DNA of 53,387 bases, from contig NZ_JAUXVR010000039.1 in the NCBI RefSeq assembly GCF_030680395.1, positions 1 to 53,387 on the forward strand, written 5' to 3'. The notes beneath the pieces are model-generated. The model did not search any database and was not told where the DNA came from. It worked only from the letters and a program-made list of their open reading frames with translations. Positions 19,038 through 27,384 of this stretch are shown here, in pieces (position 1 is the stretch's first letter; every line of letters starts with the position of its first letter). This stretch comes from Methylobacter sp. Lineage in GTDB: Bacteria; Pseudomonadota; Gammaproteobacteria; Methylococcales; Methylomonadaceae. The position numbers were made by a program, and so were the translations under genes.

Positions 19038-19312
19038 GCAGGTCGCCGGAAACAATAGAAAATCTGCAATCGATCGCTGACTATATTGCAAAACACTCCC
19101 GCGTTTATGCGCAGTCAGTAATAGCAAAAGTCTTTGATGTTTCCAGAAGCCTTGGCCGGACTGTTACCGAGCGTTGGATAACCGAAATCAGGGAGCGATT
19201 CGTGTACAGTTATCGGCTTATTTATCAGATAGAGGGCAATAAAACTCTTATTGTCGCTGTTATTCACGGCAAGAGATCGATTAAAAATATCTCAGACCGT
19301 TCAGAATCATAA
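19022..19312 (+). CDS. RelE/ParE-family toxin, possibly inactive
   Basis: A 96-aa protein from the ATG at 19022. It opens MAYKVSRSPETIENLQSIAD-YIAKHS and ends FVYSYRLIYQIEGNKTLIVAVIHGKRSIKN, which are the conserved N- and C-terminal parts of ParE-like toxins (gyrase poisons or mRNA endonucleases). Between VSRSL and GRTVTE the usual short stretch with FP is missing, about 8 residues by comparison with the family pattern, so activity is doubtful. The upstream antitoxin is frameshifted; survival of a fully active toxin without it would be unlikely. Confidence 0.65.
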   Translation: MAYKVSRSPETIENLQSIADYIAKHSRVYAQSVIAKVFDVSRSLGRTVTERWITEIRERFVYSYRLIYQIEGNKTLIVAVIHGKRSIKNISDRSES

Positions 19313-19327
19313 AACTGCAATATCATC

Positions 19328-22123
19328 GTGAAAAATATTAATTCAAACTATTTAGTCGGCATCGACCTTGGCACAACGCATACCGTTGTTGCTTACACCA
19401 AAGCCGATAGTACCAACCAGGAAATACAAATTTTCCAAATCGAGCAGCTGATAGCTCCGGGCCAGGTTGCCGCAAGGCCGTTGTTGCCGTCGGTGCGTTA
19501 TCATCCTGCAAGCGGCGAATTATCCGAGGCCGATCTGTCGTTTCCCGGCGGAACACCGTCAGAAAGCGGAACCGCTGTGATTGGCGAGGCTGCGCGTCTA
19601 CTCGGCGCTAAAACCAAAGGGCGATTTGTCACCAGTGCCAAAAGCTGGCTGTCGCATCCGTCGGTTGATCATACGGCCGATATTCTGCCGTGGGGCAGTA
19701 GCGATGACATCAGCAAGGTGTCGCCCATCGCGGCCAGCGCCAGTTACCTGTCGCATATCCGCACGGTTTGGGGACATCAATTTCCTGATGCGCCGCTGGA
19801 ACAACAGGATATTGTGATTACCGTTCCCGCCTCGTTCGATGAGGCGGCCAGATCCCTGACACTGGAGGCCGCAAAGCTTGCCGGACTGTCTAACGTCCGG
19901 CTGCTGGAAGAACCCCAGGCTGTTTGTTACGACTGGTTAAGACGCAATACCGGAACCATTAAACAGGCGCTGGCGAATGTGCATCTGTTGCTGGTTTGCG
20001 ATGTCGGCGGCGGCACCACCGACTTAACGCTGATTAAAGTGGAGCAGGGCGAGCAAGAGCCCAAATTAACCCGCATCGGGGTCGGCGATCATTTAATGCT
20101 GGGCGGCGATAACATTGATTTGGCGCTGGCGCATCTTGTCGAAAGCCGCCTGAGTAGCAACGATGAAAAACGCCTGTCGGCGGCGGATTTGTCGCAACTG
20201 ATCGAACAATGCCGGATTGCCAAAGAGCGCCTGCTGGCAGAAGATGCGCCGGAGCAAGTCAACGTTACCTTGCTGGGCGGCGGTTCCAAGCTGATCGGCA
20301 GTTCCCGCTTTGTCGCGCTGTCTAAGGATGAAGTCAGGAAAATTGCGCTGGACGGTTTTTTTCCGTTGTCAGGCCTTGGCGATTTGCCCGACAGAAAACG
20401 TAGCGGCGTGGTCGAGTTCGGCTTGCCGTACGCCGCAGAACCTGCGGTCAGCAAGCATATCGCCGCGTTTTTAAAGCTGCACGGCGCAGCATCCCGCGAA
20501 GCTTTAGCAGGCGAGGGCAACGTACCTGATGCCTTGCTGCTTAACGGCGGCGTGTTCCGCAGTCAGCCGATTACCCAGCGCATTGTCGATTTAATCGGGT
20601 CGTGGCGCTCCAATCCGCCGGTATTGCTGGAAAACAGGCATCCCGAACTGTCCGTCGCTTTTGGCGCGGTCAGCTATGCGATTGCGAGGCGGGACAAAAA
20701 GCTTAAGATCGGCGGCGGTTCGGCGCGCAGTTATTTCCTGTTGGTCGATACCGACGATTCCAGCAAACAGCAAGGCCCTTCGACTCTACTCAGGACAGGC
20801 ATCTGCATTTTGCCGAAAGGCAGTGAAGAAGGTGATGAAGTCATCCTGAAAGACCGGCGTTTTGCGTTGCGCTTGGGCGTGCCGGTGCGTTTTCACCTGG
20901 TTTCATTGTCCGGCGACGGCGACTTCAAACCGGGCGATGTGACCGGCATTACCGAGATGTTTCATTCCCTGCCGCCGCTGGCCGTGGCTTTCGAAGGCGA
21001 TGCCGGCAAACCGAATGCCGAGGTTATCGTAGAATTGGCGGTTACCCAAACCGAAGTCGGCACGCTTAAAATTCAATGTATTTCTGTTCAAGACAGCAGC
21101 CAGCGTTGGGATGTTGAGTTTCAAATCAGGAAAAAAGCGGTCGGTTTGCAAACGGATGCCGCTTTGCCCGCCAATTTTAATCAGATCGTTGAACAGATAC
21201 AGGCTGTTTTTGGCGCAAAATCCAGACAGGTTGACCCCAAGGCGGTAAAAAACCTGCGCGCCGATCTGGAAAAACTGACTGGTGTCGCACGCACCGAATG
21301 GACGACGCCTCTGCTAAGAGCCATGTTCGGCATCTTGCTGGACGGGGCTAAATATCAACGACGCTCCGAAAATCACGAGCGCGTCTGGCTGAGTCTGGCC
21401 GGTTTTTGCTTGCGGCCCGGTTTCGGTTATCCGCTGGATGACTGGCGCGTCGAGCAGCTATGGAAAAACTATTCGCAAGGTATCCAGTTTGTTAACGAAA
21501 CCCAAAACTGGACAGAATGGTGGACGTTGTGGCGACGGATTTCCGGAGGTCTGGATGCGGCAGCGCAGGAGAAGATTTTTGCCGACATTGCAAAATTCCT
21601 GAACCCGGCGGCGGCAAGACAACCCGGCGTTATCAAACAAATCAAAAATCGCGGTTACGATGACATAGTGCGGCTGGCCGCCGTTTTGGAGCGCCTGCCG
21701 GTCGCCAAGAAAATACAACTCGGCGAATGGCTGCTAAAGCGCCTGGAAAAAGCCGGCGAGCCCAGTCAGACCTGGTGGGCAGTCGGACGTATCGGAGCAA
21801 GGATGCCGTTTCACGGGAGCAGCCATAATGTCATCCCTGCCGACATTGCCCGTCTGTGGTTACAACAGATGTTGGCAATAGACTGGAAGAAAATCCCGCA
21901 GGCAGGTTTTGCCGCTACACTCATTGCCCGAATGAGCGGCGACAGGGCGCGGGATATTGATGAGAATACGCGTCTGCAAGTCATTGAAAAACTGAAGCTG
22001 AGTAAAGCGCCCGCATCCTGGATAGACATGGTCGAACAGGTGAAAGAGCTGGACGAAAAGGAAGAAAAACAGATTTTTGGCGAAGCATTGCCGCCGGGAT
22101 TAAAACTCATCAATGAAGCGTAG
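19328..22123 (+). CDS. Large atypical Hsp70-family protein
   Basis: A 931-aa protein. The N-terminal ATPase has the actin/Hsp70 phosphate motifs GIDLGTTHTVVAY (about 11-23) and VCDVGGGTTDLTLIKV (about 222-237), plus ITVPASFDEAARSLT and LLEEPQAVCYDWL. After about residue 600 it does not resemble the DnaK substrate lid; instead it has about 320 residues rich in Trp, Arg and Lys, as in Hsp70-family proteins carrying a DUF3731-type C-terminus. Client and co-chaperone are unknown; no dnaJ or grpE is nearby. The start is GTG at 19328. A small membrane protein follows 18 bases later. Confidence 0.85.
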   Translation: MKNINSNYLVGIDLGTTHTVVAYTKADSTNQEIQIFQIEQLIAPGQVAARPLLPSVRYHPASGELSEADLSFPGGTPSESGTAVIGEAARLLGAKTKGRFVTSAKSWLSHPSVDHTADILPWGSSDDISKVSPIAASASYLSHIRTVWGHQFPDAPLEQQDIVITVPASFDEAARSLTLEAAKLAGLSNVRLLEEPQAVCYDWLRRNTGTIKQALANVHLLLVCDVGGGTTDLTLIKVEQGEQEPKLTRIGVGDHLMLGGDNIDLALAHLVESRLSSNDEKRLSAADLSQLIEQCRIAKERLLAEDAPEQVNVTLLGGGSKLIGSSRFVALSKDEVRKIALDGFFPLSGLGDLPDRKRSGVVEFGLPYAAEPAVSKHIAAFLKLHGAASREALAGEGNVPDALLLNGGVFRSQPITQRIVDLIGSWRSNPPVLLENRHPELSVAFGAVSYAIARRDKKLKIGGGSARSYFLLVDTDDSSKQQGPSTLLRTGICILPKGSEEGDEVILKDRRFALRLGVPVRFHLVSLSGDGDFKPGDVTGITEMFHSLPPLAVAFEGDAGKPNAEVIVELAVTQTEVGTLKIQCISVQDSSQRWDVEFQIRKKAVGLQTDAALPANFNQIVEQIQAVFGAKSRQVDPKAVKNLRADLEKLTGVARTEWTTPLLRAMFGILLDGAKYQRRSENHERVWLSLAGFCLRPGFGYPLDDWRVEQLWKNYSQGIQFVNETQNWTEWWTLWRRISGGLDAAAQEKIFADIAKFLNPAAARQPGVIKQIKNRGYDDIVRLAAVLERLPVAKKIQLGEWLLKRLEKAGEPSQTWWAVGRIGARMPFHGSSHNVIPADIARLWLQQMLAIDWKKIPQAGFAATLIARMSGDRARDIDENTRLQVIEKLKLSKAPASWIDMVEQVKELDEKEEKQIFGEALPPGLKLINEA

Positions 22124-22141
22124 CATTTAAAGAAGGTCACA

Positions 22142-22492
22142 ATGAAGTTAGTCAGTATCATCATCGTAGGACTTATCCTGCTGTATTTTATAGATTCGGC
22201 ATTTAAACTTAACCCGTTTAATGTGGAAATGTTAATTCACAGCGGCCTAAGATTTCTTGCCGGCTTTCTGATTCTCGGAATCGGGGTTTTTTATGCGCAT
22301 CAAATCAGGCTCAAATTTGCGATTTGTCTAATATTAGCGCTAGCTTTGGCTGATGACATCCGGGATTACACCCGAGATGTCGAGAGCTTCACAATTGAAG
22401 TTATGCTACATAGCATCTACATGTTGTTATGGGGTTCTTTGACGGGCTATATGCTGATGAGGCGGTGGCTGGATGGGCGCAGGCCGGAATAA
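22142..22492 (+). CDS. Small integral membrane protein, function unknown
   Basis: A 116-aa protein with four hydrophobic segments (about residues 3-19, 33-52, 57-72 and 86-105) and a short basic C-terminus (RRWLDGRRPE). No domain is recognised. The ATG has GAAGG about 7 bases upstream and starts 18 bases after the Hsp70-like gene, so the two are probably cotranscribed. Between helices 3 and 4 lies a charged loop (DDIRDYTRDVES). A link to the chaperone is only contextual. Confidence 0.65.
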   Translation: MKLVSIIIVGLILLYFIDSAFKLNPFNVEMLIHSGLRFLAGFLILGIGVFYAHQIRLKFAICLILALALADDIRDYTRDVESFTIEVMLHSIYMLLWGSLTGYMLMRRWLDGRRPE

Positions 22493-22570
22493 GGCCATCC
22501 AAGTCTGTCCTGAATTTGTCCAAGGGCGCGTAGCGCGAGGCGGCGAATCTGCATAGTGCTTAAGACATAT

Positions 22571-22857
22571 CACCACGAAGGCACGAAGAGCACGAAGAGC
22601 ACGAAGAAAAAATCGTGTGGTGCGCCAGAATGACAATGCTCTTGGTAATCGCTTCTGCGCTGCTCTACCTCCTGCATAACCCACATGGATGTGGGGAATG
22701 CAGATATTGCAGGAGCAAATATCTGTCCATGCAGTCGTGGCATCGTGAGTCTGGAAGCCGGAGCTTCCCGCACCGAATTCCCAAGCTGGAGCTTGGGAAC
22801 TAGCACTCATTAAAATCCTTAACTAAATGGCAGCGACTTAGCGCATGGGAACGAGTC
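22571..22857. repeat. Repeat island (CACGAAG tandem, three hairpins, MITE-related fragment)
   Basis: This gene-free region (22493-22911) is built of repeats. CACGAAG occurs at 22574, 22582, 22591 and 22600 (period 8-9). Hairpins are CCCACAT-GG-ATGTGGG (22680-22695), GGAAGC-CGGA-GCTTCC (22753-22768) and TTCCCAAGC-TGGA-GCTTGGGAA (22778-22799). From 22815 to 22857, CTTAACTAAATGGCAGC and GGGAACGAG match one arm of the inverted-repeat element at 40803-40980. No ORF here is supported. Confidence 0.75.
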
Positions 22858-22911
22858 CAAAATTTTCCTTGTTTCCATGCACCGCCCATAACAATATTTT
22901 GAAGAAAAACC

Positions 22912-24090
22912 ATGTTTGACACAGATGTCATTATTATCGGCGCAGGCGCATCGGGCCTGATGTGCGCAATCGAGGCGGGCAAGCGCGGTCGCAAGGTGCT
23001 TGTTTTGGATCACGCCAACAAGGCCGGGAAAAAGATCCTGATGTCCGGCGGCGGTCGCTGCAATTTCACCAATTATTCCATCGAGCCGAGTAACTATATC
23101 TCGCACAATCCGCATTTTTGCAAGTCGGCGCTGAGCCGCTATACCCAATGGGATTTTCTGGCGTTAATCGGGCGATACCAGATTCCTTTTCATGAACGGG
23201 ATCACGGGCAGTTGTTCTGCAATGAGAGTGCCCGGGAAATTCTGGAACTGTTGTTAGCGGAATGCCGGAAGGCCGGGGTGGTTGTGCAGTTGAACACCTG
23301 CATCGATTCGGTTGAACGGTCGGCTGACCGGTTCCATCTTAAAACCGGCAATGGCAATTTTTCCTGCCAGTCATTAGTCGTTGCGACAGGCGGCTTATCA
23401 ATCCCCAAAATGGGCGCGACCCCTTTGGGCTATAAGATTGCCGAGCAATTCGGCATTAATGTATTGCCTACCTGTGCAGGCCTGGTTCCGTTTACCTTGC
23501 AGCCGGAAGATAAAGAAAAATTCTCGGCGTTATCGGGCATTGCCGTGCCTTGCGTGGTTAGCAATAACAGGCAGAGTTTTACTGAAAATGTATTGTTTAC
23601 CCATCGCGGCTTGAGTGGCCCGGCGATTTTGCAGATTTCATCCTATTGGCATGCCGGAGAGGAAGTTGTTATTAACTTGCTGCCGCAGGTGAATCTGGAA
23701 ACAGAGCTGAAATCGAAGCGTCAGCAAAAAATCAAGAACAAGTTAAAAACGATTTTGGAAGGCTATTTGCCCAAGCGGCTGATAAGCAGTTTTCTGCCTG
23801 AGGATTTGCTGGAAAGGTCGTTGCAGGATTTATCGGACAAACAAGTTCAGCGGGTTGCAGATCAGTTCCACAACTGGACGATCAAACCTAATGGCACCGA
23901 AGGTTATCGTACCGCTGAAGTGACTTCCGGTGGCGTTGACTGTGACGCTGTTTCTTCCAAAACCATGGAAAGCAAGCAGGTGCCGGGGCTTTATTTTGTC
24001 GGGGAAGTGCTGGATGTGACCGGTTGGCTGGGCGGCTACAATTTTCAGTGGGCGTGGTCGTCAGCCTGGTGCGCGGGGCAATATTGTTGA
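22912..24090 (+). CDS. BaiN/RdsA (HI0933/YhiN) family FAD-dependent oxidoreductase
   Basis: A 392-aa flavoprotein. The FAD Rossmann motif is VIIIGAGASGLMCAIEAGKRG (about 6-26). GKKILMSGGGRCNFTN follows, the fingerprint of this family, and LVVATGG and the C-terminal TGWLGGYNFQWAWSSAWCAGQ close the FAD site. Substrates of most members are unknown. It starts at the ATG 22912 following a repeat island and is ended by a strong hairpin at 24141-24169, so it is probably a single-gene transcript. Confidence 0.9.
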   Translation: MFDTDVIIIGAGASGLMCAIEAGKRGRKVLVLDHANKAGKKILMSGGGRCNFTNYSIEPSNYISHNPHFCKSALSRYTQWDFLALIGRYQIPFHERDHGQLFCNESAREILELLLAECRKAGVVVQLNTCIDSVERSADRFHLKTGNGNFSCQSLVVATGGLSIPKMGATPLGYKIAEQFGINVLPTCAGLVPFTLQPEDKEKFSALSGIAVPCVVSNNRQSFTENVLFTHRGLSGPAILQISSYWHAGEEVVINLLPQVNLETELKSKRQQKIKNKLKTILEGYLPKRLISSFLPEDLLERSLQDLSDKQVQRVADQFHNWTIKPNGTEGYRTAEVTSGGVDCDAVSSKTMESKQVPGLYFVGEVLDVTGWLGGYNFQWAWSSAWCAGQYC

Positions 24091-24140
24091 CTTAACGGGG
24101 TTGTGCCGGGTAGTGAAAAGGCTTAAGTGCACCGGCAGGT

Positions 24141-24169
24141 CGGTAGAATATACTGAGCATATCCTACCG
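24141..24169 (+). terminator. Hairpin between convergent genes
   Basis: CGGTAGAATAT (24141-24151) and ATATCCTACCG (24159-24169) pair over 11 bases with one mismatch and a 7-base loop, followed by ATTTGATTG. It lies between the flavoprotein and the convergent coiled-coil gene and could terminate both. Confidence 0.5.
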
Positions 24170-24208
24170 ATTTGATTGTCAGGTGCTAAACTTAAGCGCC
24201 TGCGCAGA

Positions 24209-25564
24209 TCATTTATCTTTCGATCTGAATTTACTGTAAAAACCTTTCAGTTTCCCCGGCGTTTTTACATCATCAGGCTGTTGATCTGTATTGGCTTGAT
24301 CTTCGCTTGGCGGTACAGTTTCAAGCGGTTGTGTGTCTATCCACTGTGGTTCTGTTTTAACCGGCTGTTGCTTTTTTCCGAACAGGTTTTTGATTTTTCC
24401 TACTGATCCTTTAGCGGGAATAACCGGCTGCTGCTCCATATCCAATGATGCATAAGTATCTTCTTCGACGGCCGGTTGCGGTTCAATGTTTTGCGCAGGC
24501 TGCTTGCCGAATAGTCCTTTAATTTTTCCAAATGATCCTTTAGAGGGGGCAACTGCTTGTTCCCTATCTGATGATGCGGATGGGGTTTTTCTAGCTACCG
24601 GTTGCAGATCGTCGTCCAGCACCAAGTCCAAAGGCTCTGCTTCTTCGATAGCCCTTACTGATTCCATTGGTGTTTCTTCAACCTGACGGGTAACCGCCGC
24701 TTCCGGTACGGCATTAATTTGTTCGACCTGTTGACCGGGTTCAGGTTGGGCAATCAGAGGCTCTTCAACGGGTGTGTTTTCTGTTATTTGTATCGGCTGT
24801 TGCCAGTCGTTAACTGCCCTGAATATTTCCGGTTTAGGCTCTACTTTAGGCTCTACAGGGGAAGTCACAGCTGGCTGGAAATTTTTCAGGGTGTCGGATA
24901 AAACCAGTTGGGTATCGTTCTGCTGTTGCAGCATTGATTTTTGTTCTTCGAGTGCCTGTTCCAGTTTGGAAAGCTGGTTAGTGTGATTATCTAATGTCGA
25001 TTTGAGCGCATTAAGCAGGGATTCTTTTTCGGCCAGTTTAGTCGTTGCTGTCTGACAGGTTTGCTGTAACTCGATTTTTGCCTGCTGCTCGGTACGCAGG
25101 CGTTCTATGAGTTGCATAATGACCTTATCGTGCTGCTGCCATAACGAATCCGCCTTAACATCTTCGCTTGCAAGTAATGGCCGTTCGCCGAGATCAAAAC
25201 TTGTTGCCAGCGTTTGAATGGTTCCTGCAATCTGCTGGTTGCGTTGATAAATCAGCTGTTCAAGCGCTAAAGCCCGTTGCGTTTCAGCTTGAGCGGCAGA
25301 TTGGGCGTTTTCCATTTGTTCAACAGATGTCGCCAATTCCTCTTGACTGAGCCGTAGCTGTTGTTGCGTATCGTTGAGGATTTTAATAGCCGCTTTTTCG
25401 CCGGCTGCTTTCCCTCTTTTTATGGCAGCAATCCTGAAACTGTAAAGCAGTGCCGTCAGCAGCCAGACAGTTGCCGCTAATACCGCAGCGTACAGCGCAT
25501 TATTTAAGGTAAAAAGATACCATTCGGAAAGCATGGCTTTGATAAAGGGTAGGTATGTTTGCAT
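24209..25564 (-). CDS. Membrane-anchored coiled-coil protein with repeated basic tail motif
   Basis: A 451-aa protein, not recognised as a known family. One transmembrane helix (about 22-42) is followed by a long coiled coil rich in Q, E, L and A (about 50-228), then a Pro/Glu-rich disordered region. Near the C-terminus a motif occurs three times: KGSFGKIKGLFGKQ (342-355), KGSVGKIKNLFGKK (385-398) and, diverged, GKLKGFYSKFRSK (437-449). The acidic spacers between copies (about 30 and 40 residues) are themselves similar (EEDTYASLDMEQQP and so on). The motif could be an amphipathic membrane- or partner-binding element. The gene is monocistronic in this layout. Confidence 0.75.
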   Translation of the reverse strand: MQTYLPFIKAMLSEWYLFTLNNALYAAVLAATVWLLTALLYSFRIAAIKRGKAAGEKAAIKILNDTQQQLRLSQEELATSVEQMENAQSAAQAETQRALALEQLIYQRNQQIAGTIQTLATSFDLGERPLLASEDVKADSLWQQHDKVIMQLIERLRTEQQAKIELQQTCQTATTKLAEKESLLNALKSTLDNHTNQLSKLEQALEEQKSMLQQQNDTQLVLSDTLKNFQPAVTSPVEPKVEPKPEIFRAVNDWQQPIQITENTPVEEPLIAQPEPGQQVEQINAVPEAAVTRQVEETPMESVRAIEEAEPLDLVLDDDLQPVARKTPSASSDREQAVAPSKGSFGKIKGLFGKQPAQNIEPQPAVEEDTYASLDMEQQPVIPAKGSVGKIKNLFGKKQQPVKTEPQWIDTQPLETVPPSEDQANTDQQPDDVKTPGKLKGFYSKFRSKDK

Positions 25565-25870
25565 AAATGCTCCTCAATAATAAGATTTTTATATATTGTA
25601 CTCGGAGCACTGTTAGCGACGCTGATATTTTTGCCCAAGGCGTTATTCGGGCGATTGTTTTTGGGGCTTTGCGATATCGCTTTCAGGTTCAGCTTTTTAT
25701 CCGTTCAATCCCGGTTTATTGAGTGAAAGCTGCCATGTCCCTATGGCTGCGGATCTACATGCCGGATTTGCGGCTTTGAGTAGGGCAGGTTGTAGCGGCC
25801 TGTTCAAGTAAAGCACATGGAAAATTAAAATGATGTGCCAACACTTTTCCGGACGAACGTTCAGCGTTCG
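25565..25870. other. Intergenic stretch with a hairpin after the efflux operon
   Basis: No gene is supported. CGAACG (25854-25859) and CGTTCG (25865-25870) pair with a 5-base loop immediately after the stop of the outer-membrane-factor gene, a possible terminator without a clear T tract. The rest should contain the minus-strand promoter of the coiled-coil gene, not clearly located. Confidence 0.4.
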
Positions 25871-27382
25871 TTATTCCTTAGGCTGTTCATTGGCACGGTT
25901 TGAGTTATCTGCCTTACTCAAATCAAGGTTCGATTCCCAACCGCCGCCCAAAGCCTTGTAAAGCGCCGCCAGCGCCGTTGCCGTGGCGGTTTCGCTCAGA
26001 GCCAGACGGTTCTGGTCCTGCAACAGTCGCAATTCGGCATCCAGTACCGTCAGAAAATCGCTCACGCCTTCCGCAAAACGCAAGTGAGCCAGTTCATGGG
26101 CTCTTTCGCTGGCCTTGGCCGCCGAACTTAGCAACTCTCTGCGGCTTCGCTCCCGATTGTAATTCACCAGCGCGTTTTCGGTTTCTTCCAAAGCGCTGAG
26201 TACGGTCTGCTCGTACTGGGCCAGACTGGACTCGGCACGGGCATCGGCCGCTTTAATGCGGGCATACACACGACCTAGGTCTAATGCTGCCCAGCTGATT
26301 TTTGGTCCCAGGGAATAGGCATCCGAACGAGCCGCTCCTATGCCCGAAAAGGTGCTGGACTCAAGCGAGATAGTGCCGACGAAAGTAACGCGCGGAAACA
26401 GGTCGGCGGTAGCAACGCCGATGCGGGCAGTAGCCGCTGCCAGCGTTCGTTCGGCGGTGCGAATGTCAGGGCGGCGGCGTAATAGCTCCGCAGGCTGACC
26501 GATATGGATAGTCTTGGGAATCTTGGGCATTGGCGCGGGCTGCGACAGTTTGCCGGTCAACGCACCGGGAAGCTGCCCGGTGAGTACGCTGAGCCTGTGT
26601 ATAGCCTGCTGGATGGCGCTATCCAGCGGCGGAATGATAGCCAGAGTGGAGTCGAGCTGGGCTGTTGCCCTCGATGTATCGAGTTCGGTGCCGCGTCCGC
26701 CTTCGAGCCTGACGCGGGTGATTTCCAATGTTTGGGTTTGGTTTTCGGCGTTCTTTTTCGCCGTTGCCAGCTGGTTTTGCAGACCCCGCAATTCGAAATA
26801 ATTTCTGGCCACCTCGGCGATCAGACTGACGCCGAGATCTCGAAGATTGGCTTCCTGCGCATCGACTTCATCGCTGCTCGCTTCCACATTACGGCGTACG
26901 CGGCCAAAGAGATCGACTTCCCAAAAAGCATCGAAACCTATGTTGTAGAGTTTCAACTCGCGTGGCGCGAAGGACAGGTTGTTCATAGCCCCGGCACTGC
27001 GTTTTTGATCAGTATAATTAGCATGCGAGGTTACGATAGGGGCCAAATTCAGCCCCGCTTCCATATACAGCGAGCGTGCCTCCCGAAGATTAGCGCGGGC
27101 GGCCTGAAGGTCGCGGTTGTGCTGCACCGTCTTATCGACAAGCTCGGTCAGATCCTTGTCTTCAAACAGTTTCCACCACGCCGCGTCCACACCTTGCGCA
27201 GAAAATTCCGGGTTGTCGGCATTGGCAAAGGCCGGTCCTGCGTCGGTAGTCGGGGTCTTATAATCGGGACCCACCGCGCAGGCGCTGAGTAAAACGGTGC
27301 AGAGCAAAGTCAGGACAAAAACTCTGCTTTGTTCAAACATAAGCCCAAGCTGGTTGACGGGGCGAAATTCTGCGGAGTGCAT
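25871..27382 (-). CDS. RND efflux outer membrane factor (NodT/OprM-like lipoprotein)
   Basis: A 503-aa TolC-type channel. The lipobox LLSAC follows a hydrophobic leader, then CAVGPDYKTP, the usual N-terminus of NodT-type factors. Two OEP repeats follow; GQPAELLRRRPDIRTAERTLAAATARIG and LFPRVTFVG mark the second. It forms the outer membrane/periplasmic duct for the RND pump. The start at 27382 is supported by AAGGAA 5 bases upstream; the ATG at 27340 lacks a ribosome site but would give a shorter signal peptide. It starts 2 bases after the pump gene. Confidence 0.93.
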   Translation of the reverse strand: MHSAEFRPVNQLGLMFEQSRVFVLTLLCTVLLSACAVGPDYKTPTTDAGPAFANADNPEFSAQGVDAAWWKLFEDKDLTELVDKTVQHNRDLQAARANLREARSLYMEAGLNLAPIVTSHANYTDQKRSAGAMNNLSFAPRELKLYNIGFDAFWEVDLFGRVRRNVEASSDEVDAQEANLRDLGVSLIAEVARNYFELRGLQNQLATAKKNAENQTQTLEITRVRLEGGRGTELDTSRATAQLDSTLAIIPPLDSAIQQAIHRLSVLTGQLPGALTGKLSQPAPMPKIPKTIHIGQPAELLRRRPDIRTAERTLAAATARIGVATADLFPRVTFVGTISLESSTFSGIGAARSDAYSLGPKISWAALDLGRVYARIKAADARAESSLAQYEQTVLSALEETENALVNYNRERSRRELLSSAAKASERAHELAHLRFAEGVSDFLTVLDAELRLLQDQNRLALSETATATALAALYKALGGGWESNLDLSKADNSNRANEQPKE

Positions 27383-27384
27383 GT

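Noticed and set aside
18845-19312. One intact 155-aa gene
   Set aside because: The N-terminal part matches an antitoxin only if a one-base shift is made, and a separate toxin ATG exists at 19022; the long frame is best explained by a frameshift.
22571-22610. CACGAAG direct repeats as a CRISPR array
   Set aside because: Units are only 7 bases with 1-2 base spacing, so there are no spacers; it is a simple tandem within a repeat island.
22427-22810. 127-aa minus-strand frame
   Set aside because: Runs through the hairpins and tandem repeats of the repeat island and into the end of the small membrane protein gene.
26504-27292. 262-aa frame opposite the outer-membrane-factor gene
   Set aside because: Antisense frame created by the codon bias of a real gene; no domain or ribosome site.
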